Positions 15,570-25,381 of a stretch of DNA of 64,000 nt are shown in pieces (positions within the stretch are counted from its first letter, which is position 1; each line of letters opens with the position of its first letter). Position numbers and translations under genes: made by a program. A model generated the notes under the pieces. It was given only the letters and a program-made list of their open reading frames with translations. It had not been told where the DNA came from and made no database searches. The stretch comes from Tubiluchus corallicola (lineage: Eukaryota > Priapulida > Priapulimorpha > Priapulimorphida > Tubiluchidae): positions 1-64,000 of the forward strand of contig JAQGDQ010002381.1 of assembly GCA_030141605.1 (NCBI GenBank), written 5' to 3'.

Positions 15570-15937
15570 CTAAAAAATAGGAAACCATTCAGAAGCCAAG
15601 ATTAGACTACCAGTCTACAGCAAAAGAATACTATTATTTGTCAGCCTACAATAGACACGCTAGAAATGTTCACTTTCATTTGACATGACCCAGGTACCGA
15701 AATCAGTTTTCTGCATTTTGATAAATACATTGTTTTAAGTACTTACCTTCTGAATACTTCAACAGTGGTAACAATACATTTTGAAGTGCACTCAGTTCAA
15801 TAGTAAGAATGCAGTGCTAAACAAATTTAGCCACACAGTAAATACAATTCACAGTGAAACGTTCGACTTGCATTAATTTGAAATCAGATTTCGCTTGCTA
15901 TTATTTAGCCCTATAAGTTCATGATTTGTGAGATGTT

Positions 15938-16156
15938 TTGAAATGTTTAGTAAAGTGCACGTACAATTTTGCCGTATCCGTATCCGTATAGTTTACAAAG
16001 ACAAATGTCATTACGTTGATGAAAGCACTGATACAAACCTGCGCACATTATGTATTCTTTTGAAATGTTTAGTAAAGTGCATGTACAATTTTGCCGTTTC
16101 CGCATCCGTATAGTTTTCAAAGACAAATGTCATTACGTTGATGAAAGCACTGATAC
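15938..16156 (+). repeat. 122-bp tandem repeat, left part (LINE target)
   Basis: Units start with AAATGTTTAGTAAAGTGCA at 15941 and 16063 and end with GAAAGCACTGATAC. The array resumes at 21183 beyond the LINE with GATACAAACCTG, so the LINE interrupts a unit. Confidence 0.9.
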
Positions 16157-16453
16157 TTACTGAGTAATTGGCGCTGCTGCAGTTCATGGCGCACGTAAAT
16201 TTGATAGTCTCTCGTACATTTTTGTACAAAAGTAGATTTTATATTCTGACAAAATAATTTTGGACCTCGTATGCAGTTGACATTTATAGTGTTAGATCGT
16301 CTGTGCACTGGCAAGCTGTTCATTTTACCGGCAGTCTGTATAATTTTGACAAATTGATGGTATTGCGGAGACTTCGTTCAAGTTTTCCCGCCATTTGGAG
16401 CTTCACAAAGGAATTCGGTTACCGGTAAACACAGACATACACGAGCGTACAGA

Positions 16454-17329
16454 ATGACTTCGACAAGCGATCACAACATTACCCTGGATGAGTTTCGACT
16501 GTTAAACCCAAAACAAAGAGAAAAAGTCAATAAAAGTGAATTACTGAGGCTACTATCAGAATCAGAAATGACACCGCAAGCAGAGTCAGGTCTCGAGGAC
16601 AGCAGTAAAGGCACTGAACTAGAAAGTCAAGCAGCTATGGAAACAAGGATTATTCAACAGGTTAGATTATTAATTTTTCCATTATCCAAGGAAATCTCTG
16701 AACTAAAGCAGCTCACAGATCAAGTTAAATCTAGCCAGGACTTTATAAGCAGCAAATTTGACCAATTTAAAATGGAGACAGATGCTTTAAAAAAGACCAC
16801 CAATGATCTTACTAAAAAATTAAACGAGCTAGAGAGAAAGCAGGATGATTTAGACCAGTATGGGCGACGGAACACCCTCATTATCTCCGGTATACCCCAA
16901 GCTAGTGATTATGAAAATACTGACGAAATTGTTTGTCAAGTAGGTCAAGCCCTCAAGGTGAACATCTGTAAAGAGGACATCTCGATCTCCCATCGATTGC
17001 CACGAAAAGAAAGTGCTACAAGACCACCTCAGATTATTGTGAAATTTATAAAACGGAAAGTAAGAGACTGTTTGTGGCAAAACAAACCCAAGAGAAATGG
17101 ATCTCTTAAGGCTAGTGATTTAGGGTATGTTTCACATAATCTTGTGTACATTAGTGAAAGTTTAACTAATCGTAGACGTGTATTACTTAACAAATGTCTC
17201 GAACTAAAAAGAAACAAAGTAATCTTGTATGTTTGGACTAAAAATGGCCAGATTTTCATCAGGAAAACTGAAACATCTGAACCCTTCCCTGTAAACAATT
17301 TTGATGATGTAGATAAATTAAAACACTAA
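16454..17329 (+). CDS. LINE ORF1 protein (coiled coil, L1/CR1-type)
   Basis: This intact 291-residue protein has a Ser/Glu-rich N-terminal part and a predicted coiled coil at about residues 60-135 (KEISELKQLTDQVK, then KLNELERKQDDLDQ). The block QYGRRNTLIISGIP then opens the nucleic-acid-binding domain found in many LINE ORF1 proteins. The C-terminal part is Lys/Arg-rich. The family role is RNA chaperone and particle formation with the element transcript. ORF2 begins a few bases after the TAA, so the two ORFs form one bicistronic unit. Confidence 0.85.
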   Translation: MTSTSDHNITLDEFRLLNPKQREKVNKSELLRLLSESEMTPQAESGLEDSSKGTELESQAAMETRIIQQVRLLIFPLSKEISELKQLTDQVKSSQDFISSKFDQFKMETDALKKTTNDLTKKLNELERKQDDLDQYGRRNTLIISGIPQASDYENTDEIVCQVGQALKVNICKEDISISHRLPRKESATRPPQIIVKFIKRKVRDCLWQNKPKRNGSLKASDLGYVSHNLVYISESLTNRRRVLLNKCLELKRNKVILYVWTKNGQIFIRKTETSEPFPVNNFDDVDKLKH

Positions 17330-17366
17330 TCCCTTCTTCACTCGTTTGAATCAATTTCTCATTGTA

Positions 17367-20300
17367 ATGGTTAGCTTTAATTGTACTAAGTGTAATAAAA
17401 CTTGCAAAGCAAATCAAAACTCAATTCAATGTGATGTGTGTTCCCTCTGGACACATCTAAAGTGTACAATGTTGTCTCATCATGAATTTGTAAATTTAGC
17501 AAATTCTAATGACAGTTACTTCTGCCAGCAATGCATTAATGATGTGCTTCCTTTGCAGTTCATTGATGATGATGAATTTATGGAAATGACTAATCACTAT
17601 CAATTTTCTAATTTTGTAAAAGATTTATCTTGCTTTTCATCAATTTATGACTCTTCTTCGCTAGTCCACTGTAATAGAGATGATACAGACATCGACAATT
17701 ATAGACTTCAGTATGACAGCAAATACATTAATCTTGCAAATCTGAGTAGTGATAAATCCACAGATAAAGCAAACAATGACACATTTATAATACACTTTAA
17801 CACATCAAGTTTGAGGAAATACTATTCAGACATGACTGATACATTAACACAATTTCAAAAAATGCCTGAGTTAATAGCGATCTCGGAAACCAGAATTCAC
17901 GAATCTGACACTTTTTTATGTAACATTCCAGGATATTCTTTCTTACACTATGATTCCAATACAGCTGCTGGTGGCGTAGGTGTGTATGTAAAATCTAGTC
18001 TCAATTTTAAAATTAAACCTGAATACAAAATAAGAACTTGTAAAAATGTTATTGTTAATGGGATTAGTACAACTAGTAGACTAGCACTTGAGGACCTGTG
18101 GCTCGAAATTGCTTCCACCGATAACAAAAAATCTTTCATATTTGGAGTAATATATAGGCATCCAAACACCCCAGTCGAGCATTTTCATGACGAATTAGAA
18201 TCAGTTCTTTGCACTATCAACTCCACAGGCAAACCAGCTTATATATGTGGAGACATTAATATAGATTTATATCAACATGATAACAAGCCATTTATTAATA
18301 AGTATCTCAACATGCTCTTCTCAAATCAATTTACACCAATTATCACGCGACCAACTAGAATTACTCCAACGTCACACACCTTAATTGATCATATTTATAC
18401 TAATAATCTTTCTACACCCATCACATCTGGCATCATTACTAACCCCATTGCGGACCACTTGCCAATATTTGCCATTATAAGAAATACTAATCTCCTGCAC
18501 AACAAGATTAAAAAATCAGTCAGATGTACGAGATCATTCAATCAAGGTAACTTTTTAAGCGAGCTTCAAGTTAATATAAGTAACCTAACACTGAATGATG
18601 GCGAAGCAGACATACACTCTTACTGCTCACAATTCATGGACTCGTTTAAAACATTACTTGATAAACATGCCCCACTCAAAACGTTATCAAGGAAAAACTC
18701 AAAACTATAGCTAAACCATGGATCACTCCCGGCATTCTTAATTCTATTAAAACAAGAAGCCGTATGTATACAACACACAAGTTATCCAACTCGCTGTATA
18801 AGCAAAATTTATATAAAACATATTCTAACAAACTTAATCACATCAAACATGCATCCAAAAAGAAGTATTACTCCCAGATCTTGGTTGCAAACAAAAATAA
18901 CATGAAACAAACTTGGAGCACTATCAATGAACTTCTCAAAATTAAAAAAAGGACAGCTAGTATAATGCCAACTAAAGTTCGTTACCAAGGCACAACCTCG
19001 TGTGACCCGCACCATAAAGCTAATGCTTTTAACAGTTTTTTTGCAAACATTGGTATATCACTGGCATCACGCATAACACAACCCCAAAACTGTAAGTATA
19101 CAGACTATTTAATGCATCCCCAAGAAAATTCTTTCTATATCACACCAGTTAGCGAAATCGAGATGTCCCAAGCTATTGATAGACTAGATCCCAATAAAGC
19201 AAAAGGCCCTTATGACATCCCAATTACATATTTTAAAATGTCTAAAAACATAATTTTAGCTCCGCTTACAAATCTGTTTAATGCGTCAATTCTGACTGGG
19301 ACATTCCCCGACACTTTAAAACTGGCAAAAGTAATCCCCATATATAAAAAAGATGATCCAAATGAGCTGAACAACTACCGACCTATCTCACTCATATCAC
19401 CCATTGCCAAAATTTTTGAGTCAATTTTATATAAACGTCTGATGACATATTTAATCAAAAATGATACAATATCATGTTTTCAATTCGGTTTCCGCAAAAA
19501 TCATTCCACAATATTAGCAACTGCTGAAATCATAGACAATCTTCTGACAAACCTAGACAATAAATTACTTACCTGCGGCATTTTTCTTGATTTAACAAAA
19601 GCTTTTGACACCGTTCAACACGACATTTTACTCAACAAAATGGACTATTATGGTATCCGTGGAATCACGCAAAAACTATTCCAGTCATATCTTACAAACA
19701 GACACCAGTTTACGGTTGTTGACAATTTTGCCTCTGACCGATGCTCAATTCAGTGTGGTGTACCCCAAGGATCCACCTTGGGTCCACTTCTTTTCCTGAT
19801 ATATATAAATGACCTCCCTCTTTGTACTAACATGCAAACACGACTTTTTGCTGATGACACTAACCTCTTCTTAGCAGACAACGATACGCAAAATCTTGAG
19901 CTTAGAAGTAATGAAGAATTGATCAAAATTAACACATGGATGCGTACAAATAAGTTAACAGTAAACTATAATAAAACAAAATTTATGATCATAAGAAATA
20001 AATTTGAAAACAATGAAAACTCCATTATAACAGTATCCATGCAAGACTGTTTATTAGAACAAGTATCAGACATAAAATATCTGGGCGTCTACATAGATGA
20101 CACCCTTAATTGGTCAACACACATAAAAATATTACCTACAAAGTAAGCAAAGTTACAGGTATATTTTTTAAATTGAGGCATTACTTGAGCACGGATATAC
20201 TAAAAATGATTTACTTTGCCATTGTGTACCCACACATTAACTATTGTATCTTATCGTGGGGCACAGCAAAAAAATCTGTTTTGAAACCTCTTACATCAGC

Positions 20301-20685
20301 ACATAACAAAATTATCAAAACAATGACTTTTGCTGGGTTCCGAGATCATGCTACCCCTTCCTATTATGCTTTGCAATTATTAAAAATTAATGAAATTTAT
20401 AAGCTTGAGTTAGCGAAATTCATGTTCAAGTATAAAAAGTGCATTCTACCTAAATTATATGGCAATTATTTCAAAAAGATTAGTGACGTTCACCAGTATT
20501 CTACGAGAGCAGCTACCAAACAAAACTATTTTCAGGAAAGATTTAACACAACAAAAGGTCTACAAACTTTAAAACATAATGGTACAATTCTATGGAATAC
20601 TCTTTCAGATGATCTTAAGCAATCGACTAGTATCTATCAGTTAAGTAAATTATATAAATGTCAACTCTTGCAAACTTATTATTGA
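17367..20685 (+). pseudogene. LINE ORF2: PHD finger, AP endonuclease, reverse transcriptase (two frameshifts)
   Basis: The first methionine next to the zinc finger is at 17367; an in-frame ATG at 17346 also exists. Domains in order: a PHD-type finger (CTKC...CDVCSLWTHLKC...CQQC, about residues 6-58), an AP-like endonuclease (HFNTSSLRKYY, ISETRI, GDINIDL, ADHLP) and a reverse transcriptase (NNYRPISLIS, LDLTKAFDTVQH, GVPQGSTLGPLLF and the FADD box). A C-terminal region with YPHINYCILSWG follows. The frame breaks near 18690 and near 20128. Each break is explained by one missing A in an A run. Otherwise the reading is intact, so the copy is either young or broken by sequencing error. Confidence 0.88.
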
Positions 20686-21047
20686 GATAAGCGTACAGTA
20701 TTTTGCCTATCTATCTGCCTCTTCATTTTACATCAGATCATCAAAACTCGCTCTGTATTTATTTATTTTTTTTTTTACATTATGCTTGTGTTATAAAGTA
20801 AATTTCAGTTACCATTGTTATTATGTTTCTGATGTCAGATTTTTATTTCAGTCCTTATTTCAGTTATGTTCAGTTTGATTTTTTTTTATTATTATTATGC
20901 ACTTATTATTACTGTGTATGAATTGTACTAACACATTATAAGCATATCATTATCAATTTTATGTCATTCGTAACACTTTATTTATTATAAGCAGTACTAA
21001 CACTAATACACTAGCATAGCGCCTATAAAAAATGTTCATCACTAACC

Positions 21048-21092
21048 AAAGGGCAGCTGACTAGATGACCAATTGGTCTTTCGCTGCCCTTT
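21048..21092 (+). other. 3'-UTR stem-loop of the LINE
   Basis: AAAGGGCAGC (21048-21057) pairs perfectly with GCTGCCCTTT (21083-21092). Inside, GACC-AATT-GGTC forms a second helix, separated by an asymmetric TGACTAGAT / TTTC loop. The same architecture with different stem sequence occurs at 48094-48135 and, on the minus strand, at 61571-61607. This suggests the structure recognised by the reverse transcriptase (inference). Confidence 0.75.
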
Positions 21093-21182
21093 CTTCACAT
21101 TTTTGTTGCTAAATTAATTGTATTGTGACTGTGCGTGTGTTAAAAGATAAATAAAAGATTATTATTATTATTATTATTATTA

Positions 21183-21345
21183 TGATACAAACCTGCACAC
21201 ATTATGTATTCTTTTGAAATGTTTAGTAAAGTGCATGTACAATTTTGCCGTATCCGTATCCGTATAGTTTACAAAGACAAATTTCATTACGTTCATGAAG
21301 GCACTGATACATACCTGCGCACATTATATATCCTTTGTTTTGGAA
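21183..21345 (+). repeat. 122-bp tandem repeat, right part
   Basis: Continuation of the array interrupted by the LINE: AAATGTTTAGTAAAGTGCA at 21217, then GGCACTGATAC and CTGCGCACATTATATATCC. It stops shortly before the left arm of the inverted-repeat element. Confidence 0.85.
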
Positions 21346-21638
21346 ACCACGGATGTGTAAAACTGGAAACCGTGTACGTCAGTAGGATAGATGTTACACC
21401 TCTGGCCGATTTCCCGGGGGGGGTGGGGATTTCCCCGGGGGGGTGGGGAAAAACACCCCTAAAAAAGTGCGAAAATCCACGAAAACCCCTAAAAAAGTGT
21501 GAAAACCCGTGTGAAAGTGTGCACGTGACCGAAATCGACGAAAAAGCGCGAAAAACAAAGAAAAACAAAGAAAAGGCGTGTGAAACGAGGTAAAAATTTT
21601 CCAGTTTTTCCCTCCCGCATGGCTTCATTTGGATCGAA

Positions 21639-21680
21639 TGACCTTGAACTCTAGGTCACGTGACCAAAGTTCATTGACCC
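21639..21680. promoter_or_regulatory. Nuclear-receptor / E-box motif cluster, left arm
   Basis: Reverse complement of the right-arm cluster: TGACCTTGAACT, palindromic GGTCACGTGACC and AGTTCATTGACCC within 42 bp. Motif identity is seen in the sequence; function is inferred. Confidence 0.4.
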
Positions 21681-21726
21681 CTGGCCCCTGGATGGCTTCT
21701 TTTTTTGACGCCCCATTTTAAACCGC

Positions 21727-21815
21727 GCGAAAGCGCTCGAAAGCGCGCGAAAGTGTGTGAAAGCGTGTGAAAGCGCGTGAAAGCATGTGAAAGTGTGTGA
21801 AAGTGTGTGAAACGA
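21727..21815. repeat. ~10-bp subterminal repeats, left arm
   Basis: About nine consecutive units of GAAAGYGYGY (for example GAAAGCGCGC, GAAAGTGTGT). The mirrored set is at 25756-25850. Related GTGCGAAAA/GTGTGAAAA units lie nearer the end at 21465-21560. Confidence 0.85.
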
Positions 21816-22421
21816 GGTAAAAAGCGCCTCAAACGAAGAAAAAGGGAGAAGTGGAGTTCCCGCCGTGGACTAATTAGTGCTAATTGGCGCTAATTGGCGC
21901 TAATTGGGGAGCCCCTGCCACCCCTCCGCCGCATACAAACGTCCGTCCCGGGGGTCGGGGACCCCCCCCCCCCTGCAACCCACCCCTCCGTCGCGTGGAA
22001 TCGTCCACTGCAGGCAATGAGGGAAATCTTTTTCCCGCCACTCGCGCAGTGCCGGCCCTTTTCCGCGACCACTTCTCTCTCTCTCGGGTGTCCTCCCTTT
22101 TCCGCGACCACTTCTCTCGCGGGTTTAGATGTGTGTGTGTGTGGAGATTTATTTCAAATGCCAAAGTTCGATAAATGCATTTTCACAAATCTTTTTTATT
22201 GATGGATTACAGGTGTGGAGATTTATTTCAAACGCCAAAGTTCGATAAATGCATTTTCACAAATCTTTTTTTATTGATGGATTACAAAAAATTTTTTTAC
22301 ATTTTTTATGCAAAATACATACGTGCTAAAACTAGATTATTATTATTATTATGGTGACATGATAGTTCTACATTTTACGTTTTTTTCGCAAATTACACAA
22401 ATTATGCAAATTACAGTAAAA

Positions 22422-23012
22422 CTACACTAATGACGACGAGCGAGTACATGGATTGTCGTCGCCGTCGTCGATGTGATACAGACAAACGTTATTGTTGTTA
22501 AAAACGAATTCGTTAAATTTGCGGAAAACGCGAGAGAAATCCTCGACCTTTGTCCCGCCCATCATTATTATGCTTCCGGTGTGAAAAATGTTCAGAGTAA
22601 TTTGCTCGCATTTGCAAGTTAGTTTGGGAAATAGTTCCACTTCGTAAAACACTTCTCTAAAAGAATGCGTCGAAGGACGAACGAGTTCTTCGTACAGTGC
22701 ACCCAGTTTCAATCTGCAGCGAATTTTGGCTCTGGCGGTGATGGTGCGAATTGCGATCCCGTCGGCGGGCGTCAGTCCGAGACCTTTCGAGAGTTCTTCG
22801 ATCGCATTGCGTAGTACTTTTTCCTCCGAAAAACCGTTGGCCACCACGGAGCCGGAGGCAAAAATCATCAGCGTCCTGCCCAGTCGCTTTAGCAGAAGCA
22901 TTTGCGGTTTTCTTTCGTAGCGTCTTCCGCCCGTTCTCCGCCGGAGTTCGTTCAGATCGAAGCGCTGCGAGAACGAAGCCGTGGCGACGATGTTGACCGT
23001 TTGGACTGACAC
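22422..23012 (-). CDS. TBP-like protein (left-arm copy)
   Basis: Second copy of the TBP-fold gene at 24637-25227, nearly identical. One visible difference is a Gly in the acidic C-terminal run (DDGDD here, DDDDD on the right). The upstream part adjoins gene B in another frame, as in the right arm. The region between ATG 23453 and this frame crosses an assembly gap, so an apparently continuous reading through it is not meaningful. Confidence 0.75.
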   Translation of the reverse strand: MSVQTVNIVATASFSQRFDLNELRRRTGGRRYERKPQMLLLKRLGRTLMIFASGSVVANGFSEEKVLRNAIEELSKGLGLTPADGIAIRTITARAKIRCRLKLGALYEELVRPSTHSFREVFYEVELFPKLTCKCEQITLNIFHTGSIIMMGGTKVEDFSRVFRKFNEFVFNNNNVCLYHIDDGDDNPCTRSSSLV

Positions 23013-23453
23013 GTTAGAACATAGTTGGCAATCGTTTCGGACGCCCGAACCGCTCTGCCTCGTCCGTTGCTCTGCCAACGTATGGCGGGCGGTGGGTGGT
23101 CGCTTTCCAGATCCTCTACGCGTATGACCACGCGATTTTTGGGGAGATGTTTTTTGACGAAATCGTACATCTCTGCTCCCTTGACGTAGNNNNNNNNNNN
23201 NNNNNNNNNNNNNNNNNNNNNNNNNNNNNNNNNNNNNNNNNNNNNNNNNNNNNNNNNNNNNNNNNNNNNNNNTTAGGTAGTTGTAGGTGGATCGCTTGTG
23301 CTGGGGAACGCGATTCCAGGGGTGGGGCGGTTTGAAGGTGTAGTTGTGATATATGCCGGTCTCTATTTCGCGAATTACCAAATTTTTGACCAGGTATTCT
23401 TCTTTTCCGCACTGGAAGGCATCTACGGTGAGAACTATGCTCGATTCAGACAT
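22952..23453 (-). CDS. Gene B, left-arm copy (interrupted by assembly gap)
   Basis: Starts at ATG 23451-23453, overlapping the end of gene A, with MSESSIVLTVDAFQ, and ends at the same stop as the right copy. Bases 23190-23272 are Ns; the intact right arm has 94 bp there. See 24185-24697 for the family description. Confidence 0.6.
23190..23272. other. Assembly gap (83 N)
   Basis: Lies inside gene B of the left arm. The matching right-arm segment (24366-24459) is 94 bp, so the N count is not the true size if the arms are identical. Confidence 0.99.
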
Positions 23454-23727
23454 CTGTGACGATGGGGGGTCCTTCTACGCCGTCGGCAACGAGTTTTCCT
23501 TCGATGACGATTTGCTTGTGATTGTTCACAAATTCCAGAGACTTGATTTTTTCGAAGGTGTATTTTTTTATGACCTTGTTGGGGGCACTCTTGCGTGCGT
23601 TGGCGCGCTTGCCGCCCCGCGTCCCCGCTTGTTGTTGTTGCTTGCGAGGAACGGTGGTTAGAGGTTGTTTGAAATCCTGCAAGAGAAGAAGAACAATAGT
23701 TATAGTATTGTTGTTCGCTAACGACAA
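23446..23727 (-). CDS. Gene A: small basic protein of the element (fuller copy)
   Basis: The open frame has a Gln/Arg/Lys-rich middle (KQQQQAGTRGGKRANARK) and a C-terminal part (KKYTFEKIKSLEF, IVIEGKLVADG). It ends IVTDV with its TGA overlapping the ATG of gene B by 8 nt. The first ATG is not obvious: the frame opens at a TTG right after the stop of gene D, and TTCTTCTTCTCTTGCAG at about 23695-23679 looks like a splice acceptor, so the true 5' end may be a missing exon. A nucleic-acid-binding role is suggested by composition only. The right arm has the 3' part (23990-24192). Confidence 0.5.
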   Translation of the reverse strand: MSLANNNTITIVLLLLQDFKQPLTTVPRKQQQQAGTRGGKRANARKSAPNKVIKKYTFEKIKSLEFVNNHKQIVIEGKLVADGVEGPPIVTDV

Positions 23728-23989
23728 CTAGGCATTTTTGATGAGCCATTCTTTCAGATTTCTAGGTTTTTTGGGGGCAGTGGGGGTGAGCACCATCGGC
23801 GGCGATGGAGGGGGCGTCGCGGAAATTACGAGTTTGTCTTCTTCTTTATCATCATCTTTCTCCTCTTCCTCCTCCTCCTCTCGAAAGATGTCCATTCGTG
23901 TCCCTCTCTCGCGTCTGCTTTTACACGGAGGGGCGGAGGTGCCGACGTCCGTGTCTGGCAGACTTCTTTCCGTCCAGTTTGTCCAGTTC
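23728..23989 (-). CDS. Gene D: 3' end of an acidic protein in the centre (truncated)
   Basis: This minus-strand frame ends at TAG 23728-23730. It includes a Glu/Asp run (about FREEEEEEEKDDDKEEDK), a Pro-rich stretch (ATPPPSPPMVLTPTAP) and the end KKPRNLKEWLIKNA. Its 5' part is replaced by the right arm at about 23990, so it is a truncated remnant of the unique core. I do not recognise it. Low-complexity content limits confidence. Confidence 0.4.
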
Positions 23990-24192
23990 CTCGCAAGCAA
24001 CAACAACAAGCGGGGACGCGGGGCGGCAAGCGCGCCAACGCACGCAAGAGTGCCCCCAACAAGGTCATAAAAAAATACACCTTCGAAAAAATCAAGTCTC
24101 TGGAATTTGTGAACAATCACAAGCAAATCGTCATCGAAGGAAAACTCGTTGCCGACGGCGTAGAAGGACCCCCCATCGTCACAGATGTCTGA
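23990..24192 (+). pseudogene. Gene A, right-arm 3' fragment
   Basis: Carries the basic segment and the C-terminal part of gene A through the TGA at 24190-24192. The arm begins inside the gene, so the 5' end is missing. The stop overlaps the ATG of gene B (ATGTCTGA). Confidence 0.55.
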
Positions 24193-24697
24193 ATCGAGCA
24201 TAGTTCTCACCGTAGATGCCTTCCAGTGCGGAAAAGAAGAATACCTGGTCAAAAATTTGGTAATTCGCGAAATAGAGACCGGCATATATCACAACTACAC
24301 CTTCAAACCGCCCCACCCCTGGAATCGTGTTCCCCAGCACAAGCGATCCACCTACAACTACCTAATCAGACACATACACGGCATCTCGTGGGAGGAGGGA
24401 ATGATCGAGTACGCAGAATTGGAAAACATTCTACGACAGACCACCAGAGGCAGGATCACCTACGTCAAGGGAGCAGAGATGTACGATTTCGTCAAAAAAC
24501 ATCTCCCCAAAAATCGCGTGGTCATACGCGTAGAGGATCTGGAAAGCGACCACCCGCCGCCCGCCATACGTTGGCAGAGCAACGGACGAGGCAGAGCGGT
24601 TCGGGCGTCCGAAACGATTGCCAACTATGTTCTAACGTGTCAGTCCAAACGGTCAACATCGTCGCCACGGCTTCGTTCTCGCAGCGCTTCGATCTGA
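24185..24697 (+). CDS. Gene B: uncharacterised protein of the element
   Basis: The 170-codon frame starts at ATG 24185 inside the end of gene A. Conserved-looking blocks are IVLTVDAFQ near the N-terminus, HNYTFKPPHPWNRVPQHKRS, HGISWEEGMIEYAELENIL, then ITYVKGAEMYDFVKKHLP and VIRVEDLES. I recall similar block patterns (a hydrophobic strand with VD, FKPP-PW, HG--W--G, YVKG, NLEDL) in proteins of invertebrate mobile elements that look like DEDDh exonuclease folds. That link is from memory and weak. The last ~35 residues become Arg/Ser-rich and overlap gene C in another frame, so the true C-terminus may continue into gene C by frameshifting or splicing. Confidence 0.55.
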   Translation: MSESSIVLTVDAFQCGKEEYLVKNLVIREIETGIYHNYTFKPPHPWNRVPQHKRSTYNYLIRHIHGISWEEGMIEYAELENILRQTTRGRITYVKGAEMYDFVKKHLPKNRVVIRVEDLESDHPPPAIRWQSNGRGRAVRASETIANYVLTCQSKRSTSSPRLRSRSASI

Positions 24698-25227
24698 ACG
24701 AACTCCGGCGGAGAACGGGCGGAAGACGCTACGAAAGAAAACCGCAAATGCTTCTGCTAAAGCGACTGGGCGGGACGCTGATGATTTTTGCCTCCGGCTC
24801 CGTGGTGGCCAACGGTTTTTCGGAGGAAAAAGTACTACGCAATGCGATCGAAGAACTCTCGAAAGGTCTCGGACTGACGCCCGCCGACGGGATCGCAATT
24901 CGCACCATCACCGCCAGAGCCAAAATTCGCTGCAGATTGAAACTGGGTGCACTGTACGAAGAACTCGTTCGTCCTTCGACGCATTCTTTTAGAGAAGTGT
25001 TTTACGAAGTGGAACTATTTCCCAAACTAACTTGCAAATGCGAGCAAATTACTCTGAACATTTTTCACACCGGAAGCATAATAATGATGGGCGGGACAAA
25101 GGTCGAGGATTTCTCTCACGTTTTCCGCAAATTTAACGAATTCGTTTTTAACAACAATAACGTTTGTCTGTATCACATCGACGACGACGACGACAATCCA
25201 TGTACTCGCTCGTCGTCATTAGTGTAG
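24637..25227 (+). CDS. Gene C: TATA-binding-protein-like protein
   Basis: The frame encodes two TBP-type repeats. Repeat 1 is VNIVATASFSQRFDLNELRR ... MIFASGSVVANGFSEE. Repeat 2 is IAIRTITARAKIRCRLKLGA ... YEVELFPKLTCKC ... NIFHTGSIIMMGGTK. The spacing matches the TBP saddle, including the ELFP and IF-SG positions that hold DNA-intercalating phenylalanines in cellular TBP. The first intercalating Phe of repeat 1 appears replaced (KPQMLLL). Total domain length is about 175 residues, as in TBP cores, followed by an acidic tail. No ATG precedes the domain in this frame. The frame is open back into gene B, so expression by frameshift, splicing or a non-AUG start must be assumed. Expected role: promoter recognition for the element's own genes. 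Confidence 0.8.
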   Translation: MSVQTVNIVATASFSQRFDLNELRRRTGGRRYERKPQMLLLKRLGGTLMIFASGSVVANGFSEEKVLRNAIEELSKGLGLTPADGIAIRTITARAKIRCRLKLGALYEELVRPSTHSFREVFYEVELFPKLTCKCEQITLNIFHTGSIIMMGGTKVEDFSHVFRKFNEFVFNNNNVCLYHIDDDDDNPCTRSSSLV

Positions 25228-25375
25228 TTTTACTGTAATTTGCATAATTTGTGTAATTTGCGAAAAAAACGTAAAATGTAGAACTATCACGTCACCATAA
25301 TAATAATAATAATCTAGTTTTAGCACGTATGTATTTTGCATAAAAAAATGTAAAAAAAATTTTTTGTAATCCATC

Positions 25376-25381
25376 AATAAA
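25376..25381 (+). terminator. Polyadenylation signal of gene C
   Basis: AATAAA about 150 nt after the gene C stop. The mirrored signal lies in the left arm near 22265-22270. Confidence 0.55.

Larger units (their letters stand above)
16157..21182 (+). mobile_element. Near full-length CR1/Jockey-like LINE with 6-bp TSD
   Basis: The 5.0-kb element has ~300 bp of 5' UTR, ORF1, ORF2, ~470 bp of 3' UTR and an (ATT)n tail. TGATAC at 16151-16156 is repeated at 21183-21188. The neighbouring 122-bp tandem repeat gives the empty-site sequence (GCACTGATAC-AAACCTG) and confirms the boundaries. ORF2 has a PHD finger, AP endonuclease and reverse transcriptase, as in several CR1-like clades. Two single-base losses in A runs break ORF2. 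The exact clade needs a phylogeny. Confidence 0.9.
21379..23652. repeat. Left arm of the giant inverted repeat
   Basis: Mirrors 23990-26185. Differences include an extra G-rich segment near 21411-21450, single substitutions, and the assembly gap. Genes read on the minus strand. Confidence 0.93.

Noticed and set aside
22422-23453. 343-codon continuous frame in the left arm
   Set aside because: Its continuity depends on an 83-N gap of uncertain size. The intact right arm shows two frames instead.
24226-24630. Upstream 135 codons of the TBP frame as real N-terminus
   Set aside because: Basic low-complexity translation that coincides with the conserved gene B in another frame; more likely a shadow.
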